From assembly GCF_004343605.1 (NCBI RefSeq), contig NZ_POSF01000015.1, positions 255,535 through 319,534 on the forward strand: a DNA stretch of 64,000 nt, written 5' to 3'. Shown in pieces: positions 53,404-61,732 of this stretch (position 1 is its first letter; every line of letters starts with the position of its first letter). The stretch is from Dehalobacter sp. 12DCB1 (lineage in GTDB: Bacteria > Bacillota > Desulfitobacteriia > Desulfitobacteriales > Syntrophobotulaceae). The notes under the pieces are model-generated. The model did not search any database and had not been told where the DNA came from. It saw only the letters and a list, made by a program, of their open reading frames with translations. The translations under genes and the position numbers were made by a program.

Positions 53404-54300
53404 TTATTCCTTTATTTTCTCCTTCAAAATAATTGGGATATCTATTGGAGTTTCAGCGACAAAACCGCCTGCTTTAAGAACAGCTTCAATTTTGCTCTTC
53501 GCGGACCCACGTCCGCGTTCAACAATATTAGAAGCATGGGAAAAACGCTGGCCTTCGGGAGCCCATGCTCCAGCCACGTAGATCACAAAAGGTTTTGTGA
53601 ATTTGCCTTCCGCAATCACATCGGCACATTCCTCTTCCTGAGAGCTGCCGATCTCGGCATAGACGGCTACACCTTTTGTTTCAGGATCTGCTTCGAATAA
53701 GGGCAGCAAATCAGCCATAGATGTTCCAAGTACAGGCTCGGTTCCGGTATGAACGACTGTACTTACGCCGAAACCACCTTCTCTTAGTACCCAGGGGATG
53801 GTCCCTGATTGTCCGCCACTGCGCGAAAAGACACCAATATTACCTTTCTTGAAGAACTTGTTAGCCCACTCGACATTGCCGCCAAGCCAGCCGACAACTG
53901 CTTCTCCCGGTGTCAGAATGCCAATGGATCCTGGGCCGATTAAGCGGGTTCCTCTCAGCTTGCAATAAGCGACCATTTCCATAATATCATGGATAGGTGT
54001 TCCTTCAACGCACGGAATGATATTTTTGACGCCCGCGTCGGCAGCTTCAAAAACAGCGGTTTTTAGAACGCTGCCCGGCACAAAGATGACGCTAAAGTCA
54101 ATTTCACCTTGTTCTCTGGCAATTTCCTTAACCGTATTATAGACGGGGATATCATGAACCTCGTCCCCTTTTTTTCCGGGGCTGGTTCCGCCGATGACTT
54201 TGGTACCATATTGTTTCATGTATTTGGTTCTTACAGACCCTTCACGGCCGGTAATTCCCTGGATAATGACTTTAGACTGGTTACTGATTAAAATGCCCAT
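53404..54300 (-). CDS. SucD-like CoA-ligase alpha subunit
   Basis: A 298-residue alpha subunit of a succinate/malate-type CoA ligase: N-terminal CoA-binding QGITGREGSVRTKYMKQYGTK, GTSPGKKG, GPGSIGIL and SRSGGQSGTIPW are seen. The phosphohistidine region reads RFSHASNIVERGRGSA rather than the usual GHAGAIxxxxxGxA, keeping the His but altering its surroundings, so substrate or mechanism may differ from succinyl-CoA synthetase. Its partner is the SucC-like gene, unusually separated from it by a small cysteine-rich gene. Confidence 0.85.
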   Translation of the reverse strand: MGILISNQSKVIIQGITGREGSVRTKYMKQYGTKVIGGTSPGKKGDEVHDIPVYNTVKEIAREQGEIDFSVIFVPGSVLKTAVFEAADAGVKNIIPCVEGTPIHDIMEMVAYCKLRGTRLIGPGSIGILTPGEAVVGWLGGNVEWANKFFKKGNIGVFSRSGGQSGTIPWVLREGGFGVSTVVHTGTEPVLGTSMADLLPLFEADPETKGVAVYAEIGSSQEEECADVIAEGKFTKPFVIYVAGAWAPEGQRFSHASNIVERGRGSAKSKIEAVLKAGGFVAETPIDIPIILKEKIKE

Positions 54301-54330
54301 TCTTATCCCTCATTTTAGTTTTGAAATAAA

Positions 54331-54621
54331 CTATTGTAAACCACGTTTGGCCTGATAGGCATCAAGGCCCGTAATCGGAACATCGATGGTCAAAGCCTTA
54401 TTCCCTTCGAACTTGCAAGCGATCTCACAAGCCAGACATTCTGTTCCAAGCCGGAGAACTTCCTCCGCACCCAGATGCTCGACGGATGGTTTTCCGTCGG
54501 CAATTTGGAGCAGTCCTCTGGCATATTTTTTACAAGCTGCTGCGCACGCTTTGGTTTCACATGTGTCACACTTGCTGGTATCGATGCTTATGGTAATACT
54601 TTTTTCTTTGATTTCCAGCAT
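54331..54621 (-). CDS. Ferredoxin-like cysteine-rich protein within the CoA-ligase operon
   Basis: A 96-residue protein with seven cysteines in two groups: C18, C21, C26, C30 and C62, C65, C69. The CxxC-x4-C-x3-C and CxxCxxxC patterns suggest one or two Fe-S clusters, ferredoxin or FixX-like, though the spacing is not that of a standard 2[4Fe-4S] ferredoxin. It lies nine bases after the SucC-like gene and 30 before the SucD-like gene. An Fe-S partner of an acyl-CoA ligase is unexpected; a role as third subunit or redox regulator is inference. Confidence 0.75.
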   Translation of the reverse strand: MLEIKEKSITISIDTSKCDTCETKACAAACKKYARGLLQIADGKPSVEHLGAEEVLRLGTECLACEIACKFEGNKALTIDVPITGLDAYQAKRGLQ

Positions 54622-54630
54622 GGCATTTCC

Positions 54631-55905
54631 CTACTTTCTTTGAGCATCTTTTTCTGCTCTGTATTCTTTGGCCAGAGCCAGAAGTCTTTGACCAATAAAT
54701 TTAGTATCTGTGACATGCTCTTTTCCGTATATTTCAATTCTTTTGCCAATCCCGTCCGGAGTCATCAGCTCTGCCAGGCCCTTGCACAGAATCTCCATGG
54801 ATTCATCCTCGCGATTGCCGCAGAGTAATAGAACGCAAGGCAGGCCGGGCTTCTTGGGAAGCTCTTCCCATAGTACTTTGACAATCGCATTGGCATGGTG
54901 CCATTGCTCCTGATTCGCCATCATAAAACCGCCAAGAAGATAACCATCAATATTGGGCTGCGATAATACACACTTGGCAACACGATATATTTTGGATCCG
55001 ACAGGATTGCCGCTTGTGTCGGCATAGTTGGCAGGCTTAAGCCCTACCTGATTCAGTGCATCGAGTCCCATCATCGCCGAACCACCGCCAATTGGGTGAT
55101 AACCGATATAGCCGGGACTTACTTCATCGTATCCCATATTCATCAGGAAGCCCGTACCGCGGGCATCTGTTTCTTCAATGCTCCAGCCGATCATATCGAG
55201 TTCGGTGACTTCACCAGGCAAATCGCGGGCAATTTTAATGTCAAATTCCGGATGACGGCCCACCGAGCTATTGTCAATCTCCATTTTACAGTCCGCACAG
55301 ATCAGGTTTCCATCCTCCGTCATGACAAAAGGATTGATCTCCAGGGTCTGGCAGTCATACTTTTTGTACACTTGAGCCAGTTTGGTCAGAAAAGAAGCAA
55401 ACTTGCTCAAGTCTTTATTAGGAATGCCGGCAGAGGCACAGAAGTCAATCGCATCATAAATCTGCAGACCAAAAATGGGGTCGATATTCATCTTAAAAAT
55501 CAGTTCTTCAGGAACACTCTCAATATCCATGCCGCCTTCTGAGCTGAACATCAGCATCGGGCAGCGGGCGTCTCTCGCATTGTTAATGACAAATGAACAA
55601 TAATATTCTTTTTTGATCGCCAGTTTTTCCTCAATCAAAACCTGTCTGACGGGGAGCCCTTTTACTATCTTGGACAGTATTTCAGCTGCTGCTGCCGAAG
55701 CTTCGGACGGGGTTTTAACCAATTTCACAATCCCAGCCTTTCCTCTTCCTCCTGCCTGAACCTGACCTTTGACAGCAACGGACTTACCAATCCATTCTGC
55801 CGCTTGTTGTGCTTCTTCCGGAGAAGATGCCGGCCTGCCCTTCGGTACGGGTATTCCCGCTTTGGCAAGCCATTCCTTACCTTGATACTCTAGAAATTTT
55901 GCCAT
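54631..55905 (-). CDS. SucC-like CoA-ligase beta subunit (ATP-grasp)
   Basis: A 424-residue beta subunit: FLEYQGKEWLAKAGIPVPKG start, nucleotide-binding VAVKGQVQAGGRGKAGIVKL, CQTLEINPFVMTEDGNLICADCKMEID (Mg-binding) and GGGSAMMGLDALNQVG before the CoA-ligase domain. ATG at 55905 with AGGG upstream is the family start; open codons upstream to 56142 are AT-rich and unlike coding sequence. First gene of the cassette. It is longer than typical SucC (about 390), in the range of malate-CoA ligase and ATP-citrate-lyase-like subunits. Confidence 0.85.
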   Translation of the reverse strand: MAKFLEYQGKEWLAKAGIPVPKGRPASSPEEAQQAAEWIGKSVAVKGQVQAGGRGKAGIVKLVKTPSEASAAAAEILSKIVKGLPVRQVLIEEKLAIKKEYYCSFVINNARDARCPMLMFSSEGGMDIESVPEELIFKMNIDPIFGLQIYDAIDFCASAGIPNKDLSKFASFLTKLAQVYKKYDCQTLEINPFVMTEDGNLICADCKMEIDNSSVGRHPEFDIKIARDLPGEVTELDMIGWSIEETDARGTGFLMNMGYDEVSPGYIGYHPIGGGSAMMGLDALNQVGLKPANYADTSGNPVGSKIYRVAKCVLSQPNIDGYLLGGFMMANQEQWHHANAIVKVLWEELPKKPGLPCVLLLCGNREDESMEILCKGLAELMTPDGIGKRIEIYGKEHVTDTKFIGQRLLALAKEYRAEKDAQRK

Positions 55906-56122
55906 CCGTAATCCCTTCCATATCGTCGTTTTGATCTGATACCTTGTTAACCTAAAATTGTAATAAAATGGCGAGCAGATTTTTTTAAGCCAAGGAAAGA
56001 TTGAGGCGTACTGAAGTATGGTGATTGATGACAGCGCAGTATTGCAAAAAATATGCCGCCAGGATATATAAGATTTTAGAATTAATAGGGTACTAGGGCT
56101 TGTATATACTGAACGAAAACTC
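55906..56122 (-). other. Leader region of the CoA-ligase cassette
   Basis: About 217 bases of AT-rich DNA upstream of the SucC-like start. No clear promoter pair, riboswitch or operator stands out; the promoter is presumably here. Confidence 0.4.
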
Positions 56123-56168
56123 AAAAAATTAAAGGAATACATGGTTATTCCTTTTCCTTTAATTTTTT
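56123..56168 (-). terminator. Terminator of rnhA
   Basis: AAATTAAAGGAATA and TATTCC...CCTTTAATTT form a long stem with a small bulge, with T-rich tails on both strands (TTTTTT on minus, TTTTTTTG on plus). Confidence 0.75.
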
Positions 56169-56304
56169 TGTTTATTTATTATAGTGATCTATGTACCGTT
56201 CGTTATTAACTCACCTTATGATTATTATAACGAAATTATTTGCAAAAACAAGACTAAATACAGCGAATAGCATGATTTATTAGGGAAAAACCAATCTTAA
56301 AAAC

Positions 56305-56754
56305 TTAATCAGCTAATGCCTGGGCAATTGCTTTGCGGGCAAGTTCGTCACATCGTTCGTTCTCAGGATGTCCAGAATGGCCTTTGACCTTGACCCAGAC
56401 AACTTCATGCTTTGCCGTGAGTTCTAGAAGTAATACCCAGAGATCACGATTCTCAACCGGTTTCTTTTGAGAACTCTGCCAGCCATTCTTTTGCCAGCGG
56501 GAAAGCCATTTTTGTTCGAACGCATTAATTAAATAGGCGCTGTCACTGTGGACTTGGACACTGCAAGGTTCTTTCAGGGCTGCCAGTCCTTGGAGTGCCG
56601 CAGTCAGTTCCATACGTTGATTGGTTGTATTTGCTTCAAAGCCACTAATCTCTCTTTCATATTCGCCATATTTTAGGACTGCCGCCCAGCCTCCCGGTCC
56701 GGGATTACCTGAACAGGCTCCGTCCGTATAAATTTTTATACTTTTTACAGTCAT
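56305..56754 (-). CDS. rnhA: Ribonuclease HI
   Basis: Cleaves RNA in RNA-DNA hybrids. The 149-residue protein has IYTDGACSGNPGPGGWAAVL (first Asp), NQRMELTAAL (Glu), VHSDSAYLINAF (Asp), the basic protrusion WQKNGWQSSQKKPVENRDLW and KGHSGHPENERCDELA (His and last Asp), i.e. all DEDD residues. Nine bases downstream of the GNAT gene, so co-transcribed. Confidence 0.96.
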   Translation of the reverse strand: MTVKSIKIYTDGACSGNPGPGGWAAVLKYGEYEREISGFEANTTNQRMELTAALQGLAALKEPCSVQVHSDSAYLINAFEQKWLSRWQKNGWQSSQKKPVENRDLWVLLLELTAKHEVVWVKVKGHSGHPENERCDELARKAIAQALAD

Positions 56755-56762
56755 TGAACCCC

Positions 56763-57221
56763 CTATTTTAAGTAAAGAATCAGGGCATTTTCATCACAAT
56801 TAGGAAACTTAACACAATTGATGCATTCTTTCCAGACCTTATGGGGCATTGAATCCTTTTCGGTGATTTCGAATCCCATATGTTTGAAGAAATCTACTTG
56901 ATACGTCAGGGTAAATACCTTGGGGCAATGGAGCTCCTTGGCCTCTTCCAAAAGGAGCTCAACAATCTTGCGGCCTAAGCCCTTCCCTCTATAGCTTTCA
57001 TCAACCGCCAGTGCCCTGATCTCAGCGAGATCATCCCAGGTAATATGTAAAGCGCCGGTTCCGACAATCCGGTCATCCTCCACCGCTACAATGACCTCCC
57101 TGATTCCCTCATACAGTGCACTTCGAGTTCTGGGCAGCATGAGTCCCTGTTCAGCATAGTAATTGATCAGGTTAATAATGTCTTCCACATCGCTTAGCTT
57201 TGCGTGTCTATAGGTTACCAT
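56763..57221 (-). CDS. GNAT acetyltransferase, ArgA-like N-acetylglutamate synthase type
   Basis: A 152-residue GNAT protein: YRHAKLSDVEDIINLINYYAEQGLMLPRTRSALYEGIREVIVA, EIRALAVDESYRGKGLGRKIVELLLEEA (acetyl-CoA loop R/G-x-x-G-x-G) and the C-terminal KVWKECINCVKFPNCDE. This pattern fits the short ArgA-like NAGS found in Firmicutes, which acetylates glutamate for arginine synthesis. AAGGAG precedes the ATG. Assignment by motif; other amino-acid acceptors are possible. Confidence 0.85.
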   Translation of the reverse strand: MVTYRHAKLSDVEDIINLINYYAEQGLMLPRTRSALYEGIREVIVAVEDDRIVGTGALHITWDDLAEIRALAVDESYRGKGLGRKIVELLLEEAKELHCPKVFTLTYQVDFFKHMGFEITEKDSMPHKVWKECINCVKFPNCDENALILYLK

Positions 57222-57290
57222 CTTTTCTCCTTTATCCGTCCGTGTTTCCCGACAAATGTTAGAATGATCATTCTCTTTACCACAATCTTA

Positions 57291-58514
57291 CTATGCATCG
57301 ATCCCGAATGCAATGAAGTTATCTTTTACTCCTTTAAAACCTTCCGTCCGCCATTCTTTGGGCATGATCATCAATGGATATTTGTCGGGCTGCTTCAGCC
57401 AGGATTGGCACAGACGCAATTCTTCCATGTAATCGGCTTCGCAAAAAAGGAATATTTTGCGGTTCCACTCCAGTTGCGAATATCCCGGAAAACCTTGATG
57501 ATGCTTCGCATAGTTTTCAAAAGCTGAAAATACTAGCAGCGTTTGTACAATTTTTAGCGATGGTTTCTCCAGAATAGGTTTAATAATCCTAATAGATTGA
57601 TCCCGTTGGAAAAAATACAGTTGCCGGCTTTCAATCAAATCACTGAAGTCTCTTGGATACCAAGGAACCTCCAGGTACTTTCCAAAATATTGGGGGATAA
57701 ATTCCCTGTCATAGATTATCTTAAGATCTAATAATTCCCTGGAATCAAGGCTGCCATTGATCTCCATATTTTCCAGCAGTTCCAGTATCCCGTTAATGGC
57801 TCTGCAAAATTCATCATTAAGATTCCCGGAAAAATCGACCCATCCCAACTTTAGAAATTTGGAAGCAATATTTTTATTCCTGGTCCATTTTACTTTAGTA
57901 GACAGTTCAAACTTGTTCCCTTTCTTTTTAAACTCGGCAATTTGAATATTTCCCCAGCAATAGGTGATTTTATTCTTTTCGGATACTGCCCGGACTCTTC
58001 TCTTAGCCAAGCTTTCAAAATAGCGGTTGATCACCATCAGGTGATTCCAAGCCACCGGATTTAATTCTCTTTGCCAGTGTTCCCAACCGGGGTGCAACTC
58101 TCCTGTATCCAGCCGAAAAAAGCCTTTATCGTAATCTTTTTCTGACAGGACATATAAATTTGGGGTTAATTTTTCCCGCCAAAAAACCGTCCTGGCAAAC
58201 AGCATGCCTCCTATTTGAGAAACCGCACCTAAAAATACAGGAGAAAATTCTTTTGCCACATAATAAATCAAAGTCCTGCTGCCATTTCCTAGATGCCCTC
58301 CCCACAAAATCCCTCCTAGAAGGAAGTCTTCCTCCCGGTAAACTCCCTGCGCAGCGATGATCCCGACTCTGAAACTGATATCCCCGGCACTGAAATAATC
58401 AAACTGGGAAGGCAGATGCCAACCTTTCCTGACCTCTTCTGGACATTCTTCCCATCCGGATACACTAAAAATGTCCGGATTAGCATCCCATAATTCCTTC
58501 CATTTTATATTCAA
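57291..58514 (-). CDS. Protein of unknown function (407 residues)
   Basis: A large soluble protein without membrane segments or a recognised motif; rich in W, F and Y, with an N-terminal part (NIKWKELWDANPDIFSVSGWEECPEEVRKGWHLPSQFDYF) and many scattered aromatic-charged pairs. A TTG at 58514 has GGAGG seven bases upstream; the frame extends to 58592 but without a site. Stands alone between phoU's terminator and the GNAT gene. No function is proposed. Confidence 0.75.
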   Translation of the reverse strand: MNIKWKELWDANPDIFSVSGWEECPEEVRKGWHLPSQFDYFSAGDISFRVGIIAAQGVYREEDFLLGGILWGGHLGNGSRTLIYYVAKEFSPVFLGAVSQIGGMLFARTVFWREKLTPNLYVLSEKDYDKGFFRLDTGELHPGWEHWQRELNPVAWNHLMVINRYFESLAKRRVRAVSEKNKITYCWGNIQIAEFKKKGNKFELSTKVKWTRNKNIASKFLKLGWVDFSGNLNDEFCRAINGILELLENMEINGSLDSRELLDLKIIYDREFIPQYFGKYLEVPWYPRDFSDLIESRQLYFFQRDQSIRIIKPILEKPSLKIVQTLLVFSAFENYAKHHQGFPGYSQLEWNRKIFLFCEADYMEELRLCQSWLKQPDKYPLMIMPKEWRTEGFKGVKDNFIAFGIDA

Positions 58515-58604
58515 GTCAAATCCTCCCTTTACAAGCTGTTTTTTTATTATTACGCTTGATAAAGGCAGGAAATGACAAGGTATCTTTTTCAATTATAAAA
58601 TTAT

Positions 58605-58633
58605 AGAAAAATTAACCCGGGTAAACCCGGGTT
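58605..58633 (-). terminator. Terminator of phoU
   Basis: AACCCGGG (58614-58621) and CCCGGGTT (58626-58633) with a 4-base loop, followed on the minus strand by AATTTTTC. Confidence 0.92.
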
Positions 58634-58683
58634 CTTTAGCTGATGGTCAAGATAGAATATAAATTTTTTATATATATTTCTGT

Positions 58684-59337
58684 CTATTTGTTTAAATTTT
58701 CCCTAACGCCTAATTGCATATAAATAACTTCTTCCCCGATATTCGTACAGTAATCCCCGATTCTTTCGATATAGCGGGTTGCTAGAAGCAGGTAGACAGC
58801 CTGGCCAGATATTGCCGAATCTTGTGCCATCATCTCGTTAAGTTCGTTAAAAATCAATTTATAGTAATGATCCACTTTGTGGTCGGTCTCAGCCAATGAC
58901 CGTGCAAGTTCAATATCTTCATAGATAAAAGCCTGGACGGCCGTACGCATCATTTGGATTGCGATCTCAGCCATTTTCGGCATGTCGATCAACGGCTTGA
59001 TCAGTGGATCGGGTCCAATCCGCAAGGATACTTTGGCAATATCGACGGATAGATCGCCCATTCTTTCCAGAGAGGAAATGATTTTATAGCTCGCAACAAT
59101 ATTGCGGAGATCCGAGGCAAACGGCTGCTGGGTTGCAACAAGGTGGGTACAGAGCAGTTCGATGTCCTGCTCAGAATCATTGATCAGGCCGTCATCGCTG
59201 ACTACCTTTTCCGCCAGAGCCATATCCCTGTTCTTCAAGCTTTCCATGGCCTGTTCCAGCGCCTTCTCAACTAACACGCTCATTTCTACTATTTTTTTCT
59301 TAAGCTCCTGAAGCTGATCTTCAAATTTATGGCGCAT
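58684..59337 (-). CDS. phoU: Phosphate transport regulator PhoU
   Basis: A 217-residue all-helical protein of two PhoU repeats (about residues 10-95 and 115-205); DSEQDIELLCTHLVATQQPFASDLRN and ARYIERIGDYCTNIGEEV (here ATRYIERIGDYC) are the metal-binding signatures of the family. PhoU modulates PstSCAB and PhoR. No pst genes or phoPR are adjacent, although a PhoP-like box array is present at 38363-38401. GGGGGGA precedes the ATG. Confidence 0.93.
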   Translation of the reverse strand: MRHKFEDQLQELKKKIVEMSVLVEKALEQAMESLKNRDMALAEKVVSDDGLINDSEQDIELLCTHLVATQQPFASDLRNIVASYKIISSLERMGDLSVDIAKVSLRIGPDPLIKPLIDMPKMAEIAIQMMRTAVQAFIYEDIELARSLAETDHKVDHYYKLIFNELNEMMAQDSAISGQAVYLLLATRYIERIGDYCTNIGEEVIYMQLGVRENLNK

Positions 59338-59548
59338 CGTATCCCCCCGAATGTGACTTCATCTGCAAAATGTGTAATGTAATATAAAATAACATACCCT
59401 AATGTACAAATGATAACAAAGAATTTAATTCCAAAGCAAGCTATCTAGGATGATCCATCATCATGCTTATTAAAGCACTGGAAATTGTAAATAGTAAGGG
59501 TATAATAGAATAGGGATGGGATTAAAGCAAAAAATACAAAGGAACTGA

Positions 59549-60064
59549 ATGATGTTCTATCGGATCAAACAATTACTCAATGCGTTGCACCCGGTTGTAA
59601 ATGAGAATGAATACTCCTGGCTAAATACCGTACTGTCGGAGCGGGAAAGACAGCTATTTCTGAAGCAGACCCTTACAGAACAGAGGCATGCACTCGATGT
59701 CGCCCGGGATATTCAGGAACGAAGCAGTTTTATTGAAAATGGTTATGGAAAAGAAGTTTACCATAGCCTTTTAAGTGGTGCGCTTCTCCATGACTGCGGA
59801 AAATCCGTGATTCATCTGCTTCTGTGGCAGAGGATATTTATTGTTATCTTTAATTATTTACCTGAACGGACCAAAAACATCATCCGCCAAAGCAAATCAG
59901 TTTTTGGCAAGACGGTGGTGATTTACACTCAACATCCTGACTGGGGGAAACGGCTGGCCGCCCGGGCCGGACTCTCTCCTGAAATCCAGTGCTTAATCCA
60001 AAATCACCATACCCCACAAAATTCTTTGGAAGAAATCCTCCATCAAGCCGACAACCGGCACTAG
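59549..60064 (+). CDS. HD-domain hydrolase-like protein
   Basis: A 171-residue protein with an HD pattern: RHALDVARDI (His), LSGALLHDCGKS (HD pair), and QNHHTPQ. A hydrophobic stretch near residues 90-105 (LLLWQRIFIVIFNYL) may be membrane-associated. HD proteins of this size hydrolyse nucleotides or cyclic dinucleotides; the substrate is unknown, and no GYP motif is present. AAAGGA precedes the ATG at 59549. Confidence 0.8.
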   Translation: MMFYRIKQLLNALHPVVNENEYSWLNTVLSERERQLFLKQTLTEQRHALDVARDIQERSSFIENGYGKEVYHSLLSGALLHDCGKSVIHLLLWQRIFIVIFNYLPERTKNIIRQSKSVFGKTVVIYTQHPDWGKRLAARAGLSPEIQCLIQNHHTPQNSLEEILHQADNRH

Positions 60065-60143
60065 TTTCAAAGTTACCCGTACAGTAATTCCAAAGTAACT
60101 TGAACTATTAAAACAAACTTTCACAAACTACAGACTATGTCTC

Positions 60144-60215
60144 CGCAATGGATGGCCAACGTCAAGCGTAGTACGATGCAAGCGCGTCTTTTGACGAAAG
60201 CGGCCATCCATTGCG
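60144..60215. repeat. Structured intergenic repeat, copy C (short form)
   Basis: A perfect 14-bp inverted repeat CGCAATGGATGGCC (60144-60157) and its complement (60202-60215), with an inner CGTCAA/TTGACG pair (60160-60165, 60191-60196). The interior reads AAGCGTAGTACGATGCAAG, CGCGTCTTTT, then CGAAAGCGG, matching the AAGCGkAG, AGCGCGkCTkTT and CGArAgCGG blocks of copies A and B but without their GC-rich inner hairpin. Confidence 0.75.
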
Positions 60216-60244
60216 AAAATAGCCCAAGCAAAGGCTTTAAACTG

Positions 60245-60499
60245 CTATTCTTTCAAATAATCCTTAAGTTCATATAATTCAAAATCCTGCGAATAAACCG
60301 GTTTATGCTGGTTTATCTTTTTGTATTTCTGAAGATATCTGCTTTTTTGATCAAGCTTTTGCGTAAGGATCTTATTTTCCTTTTCAATCTGCTCAAGCAG
60401 GTCCATAAGGACTCTCCTGCTTAAACGCAGATTATCAAGCTGTTTTTCCAATTCCATAATTCTATGAGTTAACAGGACGGTTTCCTCATTCGTGCTCAA
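60245..60499 (-). CDS. Small coiled-coil protein
   Basis: An 84-residue protein, almost entirely helical: residues 5-55 have clear heptad spacing (LTHRIMELEKQLDNLRLSRRVLMDLLEQIEKENKILTQKL), then a polar tail. Not recognised. A TTG start with GGGAG nine bases upstream. It lies downstream of the aminotransferase gene and is probably in its operon. A structural or adaptor role is all that can be suggested. Confidence 0.65.
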   Translation of the reverse strand: MSTNEETVLLTHRIMELEKQLDNLRLSRRVLMDLLEQIEKENKILTQKLDQKSRYLQKYKKINQHKPVYSQDFELYELKDYLKE

Positions 60500-60562
60500 A
60501 CTTTCATCTCCCGGAACAGAATTATATTCTTATATAGTTATTCTATACGCTTCAGATTGTTT

Positions 60563-61732
60563 TTAATCCTTCCCGGCTAAAAAAGTTCCAACCCGCTGAA
60601 CCGCTTCCTGAAGCCTTGTCTCATCCTGAACCAGGCCAACCCTGACATATCCCTCGCCATACCGGCCAAAGGCAATGCCCGGCACGATAAGAACACCAGC
60701 CTCGCTGGCCAGTTCAAGCGCAAAGGATAATGAATCTTGCTTCGTAGGCACCGGGGCCCATACAAACATGGATCCTTTGGACCTGTTCATCTTCCAGCCG
60801 ACTCTGGCACATCCGTCGACCCAGATATCCCTTCTGTTTTTATACGTCTGCTGATTGGCAAGGATGGTCTGATCACCACCGCTTAAGACAGTAGCTCCGG
60901 CCTTCAATACAGGCTGAAAACTTCCATAGTCAATATTGGATTTGATGGTCTCCAGCGCTCTTATGACTTCTTTATTGCCGACCACAAAGCCAAGTCTCAC
61001 TCCGGCCATATTATACGACTTGGAAAGGGAATGAAACTCTACCCCTACCTCCTTTGCTCCTTTGGCCTGCAGAAAGCTTGACGGACTATAGCCGTCAAAA
61101 GCCAGTTCCGTATACGCAGCATCATGGCAAACCACAATTTCATGTTCGGAGGCAAACCTAACAACTTCATTAAAGAAAGCCATCGATGCAACTGCAGCAG
61201 TTGGATTATTTGGATAGTTGAGGATCATCAATTTGGCCCGGTCAGCGGTCTGGGGGGCAATTCGATTAAGGTCCGGCAGAAAGTCGTTCGTTTCCAATAA
61301 CGGCAGTGTAACCTTTTCACCTTCGACCAGCGCCAATCCGTCTGAATAAATCGGATAACCCGGATCAGGGATAAAAGCAGCGTCACCCTTATCAATAAAT
61401 GCCCAGAAAATATGCGTTAGACCATCCTGGGAACCCATGACCGGAAGCACTTCCGTCGCAGGATCAATAACAACGTTAAATCTTCTTTTATACCATAATG
61501 AGCAAGCTTCCCGAAACTCCGGAATTCCTCTGGTCAGTGTATAACCATACGCTTTTTCATCGAGGCTCTGCTCACTGATTATTTTTCTGATCTCCAGGGA
61601 CGGAGGCAAATCAGGGCTCCCTACACTGAGATCAATGAGCGTTTTCCCTTCACGTTTAAGCTCTTCTTTCAACGAAGCCAATTGTGAAAAAATCGATGTT
61701 TGCAGACTTCCCATTCTTGCTGCGAGCTTCAT
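60563..61732 (-). CDS. Class I/II aminotransferase, LL-diaminopimelate aminotransferase-like
   Basis: A 389-residue PLP enzyme: DLSVGSPDLPPS, GYTLTRGIPEFREA, PDPGYPIYSDG, NYPNNPTAAVAS, DAAYTELAFDG and the PLP lysine in SLSKSYNMAGVRLG. The sequence style is that of the DapL2/MalY-like group that converts tetrahydrodipicolinate to LL-DAP or acts on other amino acids. The start overlaps the PHP gene's stop by four bases (ATGA), so they are co-translated. Specificity is not certain from sequence. Confidence 0.88.
   Translation of the reverse strand: MKLAARMGSLQTSIFSQLASLKEELKREGKTLIDLSVGSPDLPPSLEIRKIISEQSLDEKAYGYTLTRGIPEFREACSLWYKRRFNVVIDPATEVLPVMGSQDGLTHIFWAFIDKGDAAFIPDPGYPIYSDGLALVEGEKVTLPLLETNDFLPDLNRIAPQTADRAKLMILNYPNNPTAAVASMAFFNEVVRFASEHEIVVCHDAAYTELAFDGYSPSSFLQAKGAKEVGVEFHSLSKSYNMAGVRLGFVVGNKEVIRALETIKSNIDYGSFQPVLKAGATVLSGGDQTILANQQTYKNRRDIWVDGCARVGWKMNRSKGSMFVWAPVPTKQDSLSFALELASEAGVLIVPGIAFGRYGEGYVRVGLVQDETRLQEAVQRVGTFLAGKD

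Noticed and set aside
52487-55905. Ordinary succinyl-CoA synthetase of a TCA cycle
   Set aside because: No other TCA genes are present, a CitE-like lyase and ferredoxin-like gene are built into the operon, and the SucD active-site surroundings differ.
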